Positions 12,291 through 23,905 of a stretch of 64,000 nt of DNA are shown in pieces. The notes under the pieces were generated by a model. That model ran no database searches. It was not told where the DNA came from and was given only the letters and a program-made list of their open reading frames with translations. The translations under genes were made by a program, and so were the position numbers. The number at the start of each line of letters is the position of its first letter. The stretch's first letter is position 1. Origin of the DNA: Neckera pumila. Lineage: Eukaryota; Streptophyta; Bryopsida; Hypnales; Neckeraceae. The stretch spans positions 26,596,545-26,660,544 of the forward strand of contig OZ018411.1 in the NCBI GenBank assembly GCA_963969595.1. The letters run 5' to 3'.

Positions 12291-12539
12291 AGCAGGTGTA
12301 ATACCAATAATTCAATCCTTAGCAAACAAATCAATAATTTAGGTTTATGGAAGGCCTCATATTGAACCGAAGATTCAGTTCATCAGTTATAAAATTATGC
12401 TGATCAAAAAATGAGAGTGTTACAATTGCATTGAACTAGACGTGGCAATGGTGGCATTATGAACCAAGTAAAATGAGAACCAATGTGGTCTGTGGTCTGT
12501 ACGTAGTAGCTCAATTACAGACCGGGTTGGCTGACAACA

Positions 12540-12910
12540 TGGCTGGCGCTCTGGGTCAGATGCAATAAAAATCATACACGGAAGTGATGTAGTTCATTAG
12601 AGAGAAATCGTGTCATTTACTGCACATACGAGCATAGTACGAGCATGGCTGAGGGCTCAAGTCCACCACAAGCTTCAGCCGTAGTACCAGTAGTTTTACG
12701 TGAATCTTTGACATCCAAATCTGAACTGTATTTTGGTTGATCAAAGGGCTCAATATTGAGCAGAAAGTTTACAGTTTCAATGAACTCAGACTCGGCATTC
12801 CGGAGCAACTGAACAAGGCATGGCCAGATGCACCAAAAAGCATACACTGAAGTAATGTATTCCATTAGAAAGAATTTGGGTAATGTACATAGGAGCAATG
12901 CTGGCGAGCC
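12540..12910. repeat. Diverged tandem duplication next to the C2orf69-like 3' end
   Basis: The segment at about 12558-12670 ('cagatgcaataaaaatcatacac...aagtgatgta..tcattaga') recurs at about 12822-12920 ('cagatgcaccaaaaagcatacac...aagtaatgta..ccattaga'), spaced about 265 bp apart and in the same orientation. It lies just downstream of the stop codon of the minus-strand gene and could be part of its 3' untranslated region. Confidence 0.6.
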
Positions 12911-12934
12911 CAAGAAGGTCCCCCCGGATCTCGC

Positions 12935-15707
12935 TCACACGGGTCTCACAATGAGCGCCTCAATAATTTCAAAATGCATCTGCAAGTTCGGCTTGCGCGC
13001 AGGGAAGTACATGGTCTCCACCACGCGCAGCTTGGCCGCGGGGCCATGTCGAGAGACCGCATCCTGCAGTCGCTCTCGACACTTGTTCTTCTCCTCCTCC
13101 ACCCAACGCCGGCCCAGGTCGCGCCACTGCCGCGGGGTGCCATGGAGCGCCACCAGCAAGCCGCCCTCGCGGGCTCGGGACGCAGTGGCTAGGCCTTCCA
13201 GCACATGCGCGTCGGTTTGGTAGGCGCCGCGGCAGTTCAAGCCCACGTCCACGTAGTGCACCTCCGCCACGCTGCGCAGGAACTCCTCTACGGTCGACGG
13301 GAGGAGAGGGGAGCCGCTGGGGAGCTCCTTGGGCTTCTCGTCCGGGAGAGTGTCCAGAGCTCGTATCACTCCGCCCTGGAAAAAAAATTATCATGAAAGG
13401 TTAGAATACTATACAATGGAAAAGCAGGACACCGAAATCTCCTTACTATCACCTTCTCTAATATCTCGTTCTGAAACCGGATGAGCTTAGAATATTTACT
13501 GAAATGATTGGACAACTTCCACATACTAAGTTTCCATGAGTGTCTTGGGTCCTGAGTCTGTGATGTAAGAGACTTTTCAAGTGTGTTGTCTTAGATGAGT
13601 CATTGAGCACCAGGAGGTCTGAGATGATTGTCAGACATGATCCTCTCCTCCCGACTAAGTCGCGATTGTCAGACATGATACTCTCCAGACTAAATTTTTC
13701 TTTTCTTTTTTTTCTTTTCTTTTTCCGACACAAATGAAACGAAAATCCAGACTAAATTTTGGATACCAGAGGAGTACATAACCCTCTCCTCCAGACTCAG
13801 TTATGGTTGTCAGACATACCAGTCTCCTTCAGACTAAGTCAGGACTGGCAATCTTACAGACAAAGGCTCTCTAAAAGTGCAGGGGATTAAGATTCTAGAC
13901 CCTTCTTTTTTGCAACTGCACTTTGCCATGTGTTGACTCACCTCAAACTTCACAGACTTTCCAGAAGACTCCCGCTTCGAAACGATACGGTTCAGCCAGT
14001 TCTTGTTGGATACCTTTCCCTCCTCCAACTGGTCTTCCAAATGCGTGAGCTCAGCGAGCAGCTGGTTGAGCACCACACCCCCTTTGCTGAAACCAAAGAT
14101 GGACGTTTGAGGGCATTTCTTCGACCGCGGAGAGATGTTGCCCAGCAGTGTGGGGGCAAACGCATGTCCCGTGAGAAACGCTCCGTTGGTCCGGGTGATC
14201 TCGGGTTGCTTTCCTGCTGCCACGCGCTCTCGCTGGCTGGGCAGACTCTCCGTGCTCAACCGCGTGCTCACCTGCATGGACACACCAAATTTTCAGTCTC
14301 AATAGCAGACACAAAATTCCTAGCTCAAGTTGAAGATCAACAAGAAACGACTCTCAACTAATCAGCATACACAGAGTATGAATCCTCCACGTAATACAGT
14401 CAAAGATATGCGAGGTCATTCATTAATCACAATTCAAAGATCAAGCCCAGCATTAAATTACTATTCAAGAACTAAGCTTTCCTCCCCCTGATTTCAAATT
14501 AGGAAACATATACGCAAACCTCTTTACTATAACCTCTAATCCAAATATCCTGCACACTTGCTACACATTCAAACTATGTTATAGAGAAAAAGTTGAGACC
14601 CAAGGTTGTAAAAAGAAATTACAAGCCGAGTTGCAAAGGCACAACAGATTGAGGTTAGTTACCTGTGCGAGGCAATCGTGGAGGAGGGACAAAGTAGACC
14701 GGGCAGCCGGTAACCCCTGAGGTTTATAGCCACGAGGCTCCCCGGAGGCCGTGAGGGACGGCAGCAGATTTTCATAGCAAGCGAACGAGCTTTTGTAAAA
14801 ATGAGAAGGCTCAATGATCCAAGCGTTCACAGAAGGGCCCAGCTTCGACACCAGAATGGAGGCGATGTTCTTCGGATTCGAGAGCCGCTCGATCTCCGCA
14901 TTGTCGGTGCCTTCCACCCGGTCTCCCACATAGAACACTACGTTCCTGGAAGGCGACTGCTTTCTAACACGACAACCACACAAAGAAACCCTATTCAGCA
15001 ATAGTCCAAGTAAGCTCATGATTAAGAGAATCGCTTTTGTATTCCTTTATTTTCTTGAAACAAAAGAAATGATCTTTTCATTGCAGATAACGCACACATA
15101 CAAGCACCCAGCCGGGAAACGAGGAGAGATTTGGGTGAGCAAGTCAAGAACAATTCAGTCAACTTATTATCTGCTGTATCGTACACTGTATCCCCTTTCT
15201 CCCAAAAGTTGACAAATTGCTTCAGCGAAAAGGATTTCGTCTGGATCAGGTACGTAACGCGTGCAACTGATAGTGACGAGATTTATACGTAAGGTCATAT
15301 TTTATAATAGTTTCTTCAGTCACGCACATTGCCAGAATTCGCTTTCCGTCGGACTATTTCCGTGACACTTACTCCGAGCGTAACAAACTCGACCGCAGAA
15401 AGTGGCTAGGAGTCCAGGACTTTGGACACCCACACATTCTCGTGAGCAAGACAGGCGACTAATGTTCAAACCTTGAACAGAATGCAGTATCCCGAAACAA
15501 AAGATCATGAATCTTTGCGTAAAAACAGAACAGAAGAGCATACATTGGAAAAAGGAAGGAGTTGCATGGAAGGGCTTCAGAGGGCATCACCAGAAGGGCG
15601 CCCGTGGCAGCCGAGTAACACAGCGACGCCGTGACGCGGCTGTGCACTTTAGAGCCACTGCAACAAGCTTGCAACACGCCTTCCCATCTCGCCATCTCCG
15701 TGGCCAT
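12935..15707 (-). CDS. C2orf69: C2orf69-family protein (UPF0565), four exons, about 394 residues
   Basis: I recognise this as a homologue of human C2orf69. Proposed exons (minus strand): 15707-15591, 14959-14663, 14271-13942 and 13375-12935. Exon 2 gives NVVFYVGDRVEG and ENIASIL-like segments (NIASILVSKLGP, AWIIEPSHF, FACYENLLP). Exon 3 carries the family signature GFSKGGVVLNQLL, whose GxSxG serine is near residue 200. Exon 4 gives VHYVDVGLN, ALHGTPRQWRD and a C-terminal HFEIIEAL. The introns are GT-AG (donors GTAACT and GTGAGT, acceptors ATGCAG and TTCCAG) and the last two are phase 0. The total length is close to the human protein (385 residues). Known of the family: a mitochondrial protein with an alpha/beta-hydrolase-like fold, linked to respiratory-chain function in humans. 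Its plant role is unknown. Exon 1 (start MATEMARWEG) and the exon 2 acceptor (14959 or 14963) are the least certain parts. No disruption is seen. Confidence 0.85.
13600..13850. repeat. Short degenerate tandem repeat inside intron 3 of the C2orf69-like gene
   Basis: The phrase TTGTCAGACAT occurs at about 13629, 13668 and 13808, each followed by a CTCTCC/CTCC and AGACTAAGT-like segment. It is a degenerate minisatellite of roughly 40 to 140 bp spacing, with a CTTTT-rich tract between. It lies within the intron and is spliced out in the proposed model. Confidence 0.55.
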
Positions 15708-16340
15708 CGCACCCACACCCACACGAATCCTTTTTGTTACTAAACTCCACTCCAGTCCTCCTGGTCACCAATCCGAGCGTCACGCAATATCATACGAAAT
15801 AGCCCAACAGCAACAGACTCTTCTCCACCAAGTACGTCTTCAAACTCATACTCGCAAGTACGTCTTCAAACTCATTCCCACACCAGCGCTTCGTCTCGCT
15901 CGCTCGCTCGCTCGCCACCCTAATCTCAAACCCACGGACCTGCCAGCCAAGAAATAACTGCCAATGAGCAATGGGACATGGGGGGACGGCAAATCAAAAA
16001 GGTATCCCAAAGACACGCACACCTTTCCTCTCTCATGGCATGGACCTCCTTCCCGCTCCTGCCACTGAGGGATTACAATGTGTGGGATGCAAGTTGAGGA
16101 TAAGGCGAAAGAAGGGTGTGCATGCAACTATGCAAGCGTTAGTATCTGATGAGAACAAGCTCATGCGCACACAAACACTGACTCAACTCACTCACCAACT
16201 GAATGGAAAATAAAAAAGGCTGCAACCGAAGGCTCTGTGAAGATGATGAGCGGCTGGCGGGGTGATGATGAGTGGGTTGTGCTAGAAGATGAGGCTGTCC
16301 AGTATTTATGTTCCTAAAGGGAGACCAAAGCGCGGGCTGC
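15708..16340 (-). promoter_or_regulatory. Putative 5' leader and promoter of the C2orf69-like gene
   Basis: GC-richer, CpG-containing sequence upstream of the proposed start codon. On the minus strand a TATA-like ATAAATACTGG lies at about 16298-16308, which would place initiation near 16270. A CTCG/GCTC microsatellite sits at about 15894-15916. The assignment rests only on position, composition and this one motif. Confidence 0.3.
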
Positions 16341-17076
16341 AGTGGCGAGCCGAAAAGTGCACCTGGGCAGGAGGCGGGTTGGGTTGTGGGAAAAGGCCGC
16401 GCTCGGGGGTTTCCGAGAAGCCTTGGAAACTCGACGACAAAAAAAAGTTAAAGCTCTCTGCTACGTAGCACTGGAAGCCTCTCTTGTCGCTAGCAAACCA
16501 CGTCTACCACGCTACACAATGCTCTCTCAGCTAGCTAGCAATGCAAGCTCCCTGGCTCGTTTCTTTCCCGAAAACCAAGAGGAAAAAAAAGGGGACTGGC
16601 GAGTAAAATTCTCTGTTTGGCTGGCTTGGGCGCGACGATTGATGCGGGTCCTGAGATTGGGGTGAAGCTCCGGGGATTCAGGCGGAGAATGGAAGAGGGG
16701 ATTGAGCGTAATCATGTCTGGGGCAGAGATGATTAAGCTTACTTAGCGCGACTGCTGCTGGGCGAGTGGGTGGGGGGAAGCGTCTCGGGCCCGCGACGCC
16801 GGGTTTAGCAGTCGTTCCCACTTCCCACATGTCAAGGAAACATGGTTTCCATTTCTTGCAGTGTTGCCGTGTGGGACTGGAACTCCTTCTGTTTTTCTCC
16901 CTCAGCTTCTGTTTTCTTTTCTCAAAAAAACAATATTTTTTTGGTTGAAAATCTGGGTGGGTGGGTGGGTGCTGTGGTGCTGTGGTGCTGTGGAGTACCC
17001 CACCTCGAAACTGTGCAATTGCTGGGTGGGTGGGTTGCATTGCTCAGGCACGAGAAGAAACAATGCCTGATCTAAG
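16341..17076. other. GC-rich flank with GGGT-type simple repeats
   Basis: The GC-rich island continues with several overlapping open frames on both strands that contradict one another, so none is accepted. At 16957-17036 there are GGGTGGGTGGGTG, GCTGTGGTGCTGTGGTGCTG and a second GGGTGGGTGGG run. These are short simple repeats, not a gene. Confidence 0.4.
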
Positions 17077-17306
17077 TTAACCCTTGAACGTCGAGGCGGA
17101 CGTTTTGCGTCCGATGAATGACAAGAGAATCTCCTGTGTAGGACAGAAATGCAACTATTCATCCTCCAAATTTTGTTGTGAAAAGGAAGGTCCTTTACAG
17201 TAGTTTGACTTCCAATGAATACTTTTTCATTTTTTTAAGCCAATTGTTCCCACGGTTTTGCAAAAGGGTGATTTCCACGGCCACCAGCCCGGCGTTTAAG
17301 GGTTAA
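17077..17306. mobile_element. TTAA-type short element, family G copy 2 (230 bp)
   Basis: The left end is TTAACCCTTGAACGTCG and the right end GGCGTTTAAGGGTTAA, an imperfect inverted repeat flanked by TTAA on both sides. It aligns end to end with 8496-8726. Non-coding. A second inverted motif (GGACGTTTTGCGTCC) lies inside the left end. Confidence 0.8.
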
Positions 17307-18207
17307 GGTGTCTGTTTAGCCACTAAGGAAATGACGATGAGAAGTCTCACATGGCAACTTAGATGGATAACAATTTAAACCACAAATACCATTGCTCAAG
17401 TTCTGTTATTTGTTTTCCTTAACATTTACACAATAGATCCAGCATGAGAAATTTAGTTTTTATAGAATCTTCATGAAAAATTCTCCAATACTCAACTACA
17501 TGTGAACTTCTTGATATTACTGTCTTTGAGTTCAAAAGATGCATCTATCAATCTCTAAATCTTGGATTTTGAATCACAATTTGAACTTGTAATTTCTACA
17601 CTGGAAAGTTTGGGGGGAAAAAATGAATAATAGCTTTGAATTTGCCCATGGCCTTAAGGAGGGTGGAAGCTCATCATTGATTGGTAATTTGAACAAGCTA
17701 CCAACATGATGCCCATATAAGAAAGATTTTGAATTCAAATTTGGATAGCCTTTCTAAGGCCTCAAATGTCCTTTAAGGATTAACATACAGGGGGAGTCTT
17801 CTAAGTTTAATTCAAATTTCATAATCCATTTCTTGAATCTCTAGTCTTTAACTAAATTCTTCTTGGATTCCCAAGAAGGTTTTACACCTCCTTCCATGGG
17901 TTCTTCAACGAAGAGAGTTCCAAAGTATACAATATTACAATACGTGGATCTTATCATAGGTCATTTGAATGGTTTTCAATTATAAAAATCTGGATGTTTT
18001 CTATCTATTATGTAGTGAAAATATTGTCACAAAGTGACTATTTATCCAAATTTTTCAATTTCTATAAATTATTTGGACACTTATTACTAAGCTTTGAGTA
18101 GTTTAGTTTGAAGAATTACTTCTAATACATTCTTCATTTTCAATGATCAAATTGGAGTTGGGATTGTTTAATTCTTCTTTTTAGAATTAGGAATTGTTGT
18201 TGAGTTA

Positions 18208-18627
18208 TTGACCCCTAAAACATCTAGAGTGTTCTCCAAAATTGACAATTTGAGAAAAATCATCATAAAGTATTATTTGGAAGATTATTTTGGAATTAAT
18301 ATATAAACAAAAGTTGTAGATTTCGCCATGGAAATTTCTTGAAATTTTTGTGTTCTTCAAATCTATGACCTCAGTTTTGCAAATTCAATTTTGAACTAGA
18401 GTCAATGCAATTTTGGCTTGGTCAACCACTTTACATACTTACACATTTGTAATTCTAGAAAAATATGTACTCTAGTAACACCAAATTCAACCATTAGATA
18501 GGACTACAACTTGATAAAATATCACCACAAATTATTATGACTTTCATCCAAGCAGTTATGATAATGAAACGTGAGTGTCAATCTATTTGCCGGCTAGGAA
18601 GAGGACGTTGAAGTGCTTAGGGATTAA
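18208..18627. mobile_element. TTAA-type element, family I (about 420 bp), unique to copy 1
   Basis: The left end is TTGACCCCTAAAAC, with the TTAA mutated to TTGA, and the right end is GTGCTTAGGGATTAA. In copy 2 of the segmental duplication the corresponding position (21420-21423) reads GAGTTAATAAAAG with no insert. The interior is not similar to families A or B and is non-coding. Confidence 0.6.
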
Positions 18628-18830
18628 TCCTAAAAGACCAAGTAGCATATTTTGGCAACATAGCAATTTGGGGCATGAAATTGTGAATTACCGATTTTTT
18701 TTCCTTGAGATATTCAAATATAATGTGGTCAAGGCGTACCTTTCAAGCCCTACAATTTTCATAATTTATGGTTGAATAGTAAAAAAGTTAACAAGCTAAT
18801 ATGTAGTTTCATTCTCAAGAGGGGCAATCC
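18624..18830 (-). mobile_element. Truncated end of a family B1 TTAA element
   Basis: TTAATCCTAAAAGACCAAGT followed by 'agcatattttggcaacatagcaatttg' is the reverse complement of the right end of family B1 (compare 51545 downwards). It fades out after about 200 bp. The same truncated B1 end is present in copy 2 of the duplication, so it predates the duplication. Confidence 0.6.
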
Positions 18831-19881
18831 AAGTACCCAAATTATCTATACTAAGTTGGATTTCTACCTTCAAAGTAGATGGCAAATGTAGAGGGCAAGT
18901 ATAGGTCATATCTCATTAAGGTATATGCACCTAGAAGAGACATTCTTCCGATTGTGTCACCTATCTACAACTATCTAAGATCCAAGCTTGAAATCTTTGA
19001 CTAGTGTAGATAAATGGGGCAAATATTATTATTCGTTTTTTCAATATAAAGTTTGGAGAGCCGCATATAATTGTTTAAAAAACTCTTTAATCCATATGGG
19101 TTGTTTAAGAAAACTTATCTATACTAATTGTTCTTTTGCTATACATTGCACTCTTCTAAATTCTTTGAAACATCTTGAGCATATAAGTATATGAGAAATG
19201 AGTACGAAAACCAAGTAGCACAAGTAAAGAGTCCAATTTTGGACGCATCACTTTGGCCCATGTGAAACATAAGTGCTTGGAATTGGAGGGAGTGGAAAAA
19301 ACATATTTTGAAGCTTAATTAGGATCTTTTTATCTGACCATCCACTTAGGAGGAATTTGATGTTAATAATTTTAAAATGTAAAAAATAGCACAAGTGAAT
19401 CCAAAATCTTGCGATTACATTTTCATTCAAGATCTTACAATTTTTCTTGCACCTAAACTTCAAAAAATGTCTTTTTTTGATCAATTCAGATTTCTAGCTT
19501 CTCAAAACATTTTGGAATTAATTAAAAAATCATAGAGAATTTGGAGGGGACTATTTTCAGAAGGCTTTTAAAGGTTTGGGAAAAGAATCCTACCCTTGTA
19601 TAATTCCAAATTCCTTGCCAAATTCAATTGAAGGTATTTTCATAGTTGGATTTGTAATTTGAAATACATACCATTTCTAGGTAGTTTCATTTAGCATTGC
19701 ATGTGAATCAAGTTCCCCAAAAAATACTATTGTAGCTAACTACAAAATATTGAATGCATGAGCAAATGAAGTCTATCCTACATCCATCCATATTATACAA
19801 TACAAGATGTTTTGTTCTTGATTCCTGATTCCCAAGACAAAACCATATAAATGTACCCCCCCCTTTATTGAAACATAGATC

Positions 19882-20319
19882 ATGATAGATGTTGTTTACC
19901 AATTCATTGAAAGTACTCGTTGGAAAAAATCTATACTGACTTTAGTCCCACTTTCTCCAAACATAGATGGTAGAAGTTATTTGTCATTGGTTAAAGATGT
20001 TGCTCAAGCCAAAGCATCCAGCAAGATGAGTGTGATTGAATGCCAACCACAGTGTGGGCGTAATGATGACTTCTTGACGAAAGCTCCTAGAGCAAAATCA
20101 ATAATTGCCGCGGATGCAACAGTCCCACTTTCTCCAAACATAGATGGTAGAAGTTATTTGTCATTGGTTAAAGATGCTGCTCAAGCCAAAGCATCCAGCA
20201 AGATGAGTGTGATCGAATGCCAACCACAGTGTGGGCGTAATGATTTCTTCTTGACCCAAACTCCCAGAGCAAAATCAACAATTGCCTTGGATGCAATACA
20301 AGTCACTTTCTCAAAATAA
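19882..20319 (+). CDS. Unrecognised open frame with an in-frame 59-residue tandem repeat
   Basis: This 145-residue open frame contains two nearly identical units, at nucleotides 19945-20121 and 20122-20298, exactly 177 bp apart. Each starts VPLSPNIDGRSYLSLVKD and contains SSKMSVIECQPQCGRND. Only a few substitutions separate them. The homologous place in copy 2 of the segmental duplication (about 23620-23800) has one unit with frame-breaking changes. No domain family is recognised and the N-terminal part looks random. The segment resembles a coding fragment of an old element or gene that was duplicated recently. I do not claim it is expressed. Confidence 0.35.
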   Translation: MIDVVYQFIESTRWKKSILTLVPLSPNIDGRSYLSLVKDVAQAKASSKMSVIECQPQCGRNDDFLTKAPRAKSIIAADATVPLSPNIDGRSYLSLVKDAAQAKASSKMSVIECQPQCGRNDFFLTQTPRAKSTIALDAIQVTFSK

Positions 20320-21419
20320 AAAATAAAAAGTTGGGTAATTCTTTTTTAAAGTTGTGGGCCTTCCAAGGCCTCAAATGTCCTTTAAGGGTTTACATATGGT
20401 AGGTCTCCTAAACTTAATTAAATTTTGTAATCCACTTCTTGCATTTTTAGTCTTTAAATTAATTCTTTTCGGGACCCTGAGAAGGGTTTATACCTCCTTT
20501 TGTGGGGCTCTCCAAAGGAGAGAATTCCAAAGTTATACAATATTCTGATATGTAGATATTATCATGGGTTGTTTGAATGGTTTTCAAATATTAAAATTTG
20601 AATGTTTTCAAGCTACAATGAAGTAAAAATCCTGTCACAAAGTAGCAATTTTTCCAACTTTTCAACTTGAATGTATGATTTTTAGACTTTTTCTCTAATT
20701 CAAACTACTCAATTTTTCTAATAAACTTGTCACATATATATATATATATATATCTTTTTAGGAAAAAAATCGTAGCTTCTTTTAAGGTTCCATTCTACAT
20801 CATCTCATTACACTTATGCCATATTCTATTAAAAAAATGTATTCTATTTTTAAGTATTTAATAAATATTTTATATCCATATATTAGTTAGATAACTTCAA
20901 TAAAGCAATGAAATTTTTTGCTCATGATTCCAAAGAAGTGAATAAAAGCCAAATATTTCTTTAAGAAATAAATTTGTCCTTTATTTGCTATAATTAGTTT
21001 TTAAATCTTTAATATATAAATCCTTTCGACTATTTTAAATATTTAGAAATATTATTATTGGTAGTGTTCATCTATTTTTGCACATTTTATTTTCCAAAAC
21101 ATTGCATTTCATTGCAATCATTGCATTGGTCTTAACTCTATGGTAGCTTGAGATTAATGAGTTCTTTTAATGAACTAGACACTGCCATTTATCACTTTTT
21201 TCCTCTCTAAAATGGATGAATGTGCTTTGGATTGGATATTTTGGTTTTAAAAATTCAAGATAAAAAAAAAATATGAAGTGTTGGAGTTTAGACACTTGTT
21301 ATTAAGGTCTAAGTAGTTTAATTTGAAGAACTACTACTAACATGTTCTTCATTTTCAATGGTCAAATTGGAGTTGGGATTGTTTTGTTCTTCTTTTTAGA
21401 ATTAGGGGTTGTTATTGAG

Positions 21420-21534
21420 TTAATAAAAGATCAACTAGCATATTTTGGCAACATAGCAATTTGGGTATGAAATTGTGAATTGGATTTTTCTTTTTGAAAT
21501 ATTCACATAATGCGTGGATGAGGAGTGCCTTTAC
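21420..21534 (-). mobile_element. Truncated family B1 end, interrupted by a B2 element
   Basis: TTAATAAAAGATCAACTAGC and the next 110 bp match the B1 terminus at 18624 in copy 1. The B1 sequence resumes at 22459 ('gccccataattttcacaactta'), so the B2 element at 21531-22458 lies inside it. Confidence 0.6.
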
Positions 21535-22458
21535 CCCCTACAGTTCCATGACTATGTTGTCACAAAAAATGCTCAAAAATAGTCATTTTCAGTACAAGTA
21601 TCCACTTTTTGAAAAAAAAACTATTTTTGACACATGTAATTGTAGGATCTTGTAGTATGCTGACTTGAGAACATATAGTAAAAATTTCAGAAATTTTCAC
21701 CGCGTGGATTACAAGATATAAGCATTCAAATTCACTAAAACCATTTTTTTGGCCCTTGGAAAAACAGGGCAGCAGCACTTCACAAGCTCACTTTTTGATG
21801 AAAAAATGTCCAAAATGATGGTGCTTCTCTGGATTATTTTTTCTAGACAAGTTGGCTACATGCTCAAAAAATTTCACTTCCTTTGAAATTGTACAACATA
21901 TAGGAAAAAAATAGTAAGTAGATAGTAGTAGAGAATGATTCAAAATACTAAATTGTCAAGAATTAAATTATGGAATTGAAAAATGCTAATCCCAATGGCT
22001 GCAATGTTGAAATAAATAATCTACATCCTATGATTTTATTTTTTTCAAAAAATATTGAAAATTGAGTGAGATAAAGGACTTCAAAGGTTATTTTAGAGTA
22101 GAGAATCCATAACTGCCCGCAAACTAAAAATCTTCATAACTTTTGACTCATAAATCAAAATGGGATGATTAAAATCTATTTACGTATATGTAACTCTAGA
22201 AAATCATTTTCAAATTTTTGTTTTTGAAAAAAGTGCCTTTTTCTGATCTACCCATACTACCCAATTACAAAAAGAAATAACATATTAGGCCAAACCTTTT
22301 GATTTGTATTTCCAAATGTCATGAAATTTAGTGTATATGAAAGATATTCCTTGCACCCACCCTCTATCAAAATTTCAACCTAAAATGTGGAATCTCTAGT
22401 TACACGTACCTGCCCAAAATTTCTATACAGCCAAAAATGTCAGTCCTTTAGGGATTAA
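21531..22458 (+). mobile_element. TTAA-type element, family B2 copy 2 (928 bp)
   Basis: The left end is TTACCCCCTACAGTTCC (TTAA mutated to TTAC) and the right end GTCCTTTAGGGATTAA. The interior matches 8723-9653 in the opposite orientation. It is inserted in the B1 remnant of segmental-duplication copy 2 and is absent from copy 1, where the site reads ACCTTTCAAGCCC at about 18739. Confidence 0.85.
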
Positions 22459-23905
22459 GCCCCATAATTTTCACAACTTATAGTTGAATGGTAAAAAAAA
22501 GTTATTAGATAATATGTAGTTTGCATTCTAAAGAGGGGCAATCCGAGCATCCAAATTTATACTAAGTTGGATTTCTACCTTCAAGGTAGAGGGCAAATGT
22601 AGAAGGCAAGTCTAGGTCATATCTCATTAAGTTATATGCACTTAGAAGAGACACTCTTCAAATCGCATCACCTATCTACCACTATCTAAGATCTAAACTT
22701 GAAATCTTTAACTAGTGTAGATAGGTAGGGCAAATACTATTGTTCACTTTTTCAATAAAATATTTTCAGTGAGAATTCACATATAATTGTTCAAAAAAAT
22801 CTTGTAGCCATGTGGGTTGTTTTTGAAAACTAATTATTCTCTTGCTATACATAGCACACCTCTAAACTCTTTAAAACATCTTATGCATGTAGATATATGA
22901 GAAATGAGTATGAAAACAAAGTAATACAAGTCAAGATCCCATGGCCCATATGAAGCATAAGTGCCTGGAATTGGAGGGAGTGGAAAAAACATATTTTAGA
23001 ACTTAATTAGGATCTTCCATCCAAGAGAAATTTGAATTTGATAATTTTAAGATATAAAAGTGGCATAAGTGAATCCAAAATCTTGCAATTACATTTCCAT
23101 TAAAGATCTTAAAATTTTGCTTTCACCTAAAATTCAAAATATGTGGTTTTTTGACCAATTCTAGTTGCTGACGTCTCAAAACCTTTTGGGATTAATAAAA
23201 AAAGTCATAGAGATTTTGGAGGGGACTATTTAAGAGGCTTTCAAAAGTTTGGAGAAAGAATTTTAGCCTTGCATAATTCCAAATTTGATTGAAAGATTTT
23301 CATAGTTAGGTTTGTAATCGTTGAGAGTCTATGCCCATTCCTAGGTATTTTAATTTACCTAATTGTATGTGCATCAAGGTACCCAAAGGATAGTGTTGTA
23401 GCTGACTCCAGAGTATCAAATACAATGTACATGAGTAGTGAACTTCTTGTATCCATTCATCCATCCATCCATATTACATAGCACAAGAAACTTTGTTCTT
23501 GATTCTTGATTCCCAAAACAAAACCGTAATACTTTATTACCCCTTTATAAAAACATAGATGATATATGTCGTTTACTAATTCCTTAGAAGTCATTTGTTG
23601 GAAAAAATCCATAAACTTCGGTTCCCCTTTCTCCAAACATAGATGATAGAAGTGAAGCTTATTTGTCACTTGGTAAAGGTGTGGTACAAGCCAAAGCAAC
23701 CCCCAAAACGAGTGTGATTGAATGTCACCCAAAGTGTGGGCATACTGATGATTTCTTCCATCTTGACCCAAACTCCCAAACTCCCAGACTAAGTTAAAAT
23801 CAGGATTTTAGGTGTCACTTTTTAAAAATTAAAAAAATTAAAAAAACTAAAAAATTAAAAAGTTGGGAAAGTTTCTTAATTCTTTTTCAAAGTTGGGACT
23901 GAGCC

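Larger units (their letters stand above)
17757..20361 (+). repeat. Tandem segmental duplication, copy 1 (about 2.6 kb)
   Basis: It begins GGCCTCAAATGTCCTTTAAG and aligns in order with 20362-23905. Shared landmarks include 'tttgaatggttttcaa', 'gtcaaattggagttgggattgtt', 'aagaggggcaatcc', 'tatctcattaagntatatgcac' and 'ggaattggagggagtggaaaaaac'. Copy 1 contains an extra TTAA element (18208-18627) and an extra 177-bp unit (19945-20298), both absent from copy 2. Parts of copy 2 near 20640-21300 are missing or diverged here. Confidence 0.8.
20362..23905 (+). repeat. Tandem segmental duplication, copy 2 (about 3.5 kb with an insert)
   Basis: It starts GGCCTCAAATGTCCTTTAAG, directly after copy 1, and follows the same order of landmarks through to 'aattctttttcaaagttg' near 23895. 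The extra length is mainly the 928-bp B2 element at 21531-22458, plus AT-rich sequence at 20640-21300 that includes an (AT) run at about 20736-20752. No intact gene. The open frames at 21560-21778 and 23457-23771 lie inside repeats. Confidence 0.8.

Noticed and set aside
12946..13394. Other long frames overlapping the last C2orf69-like exon
   Set aside because: They are shadow frames of a GC-rich coding exon. Only the frame with the family motifs and a consistent splice site is accepted.
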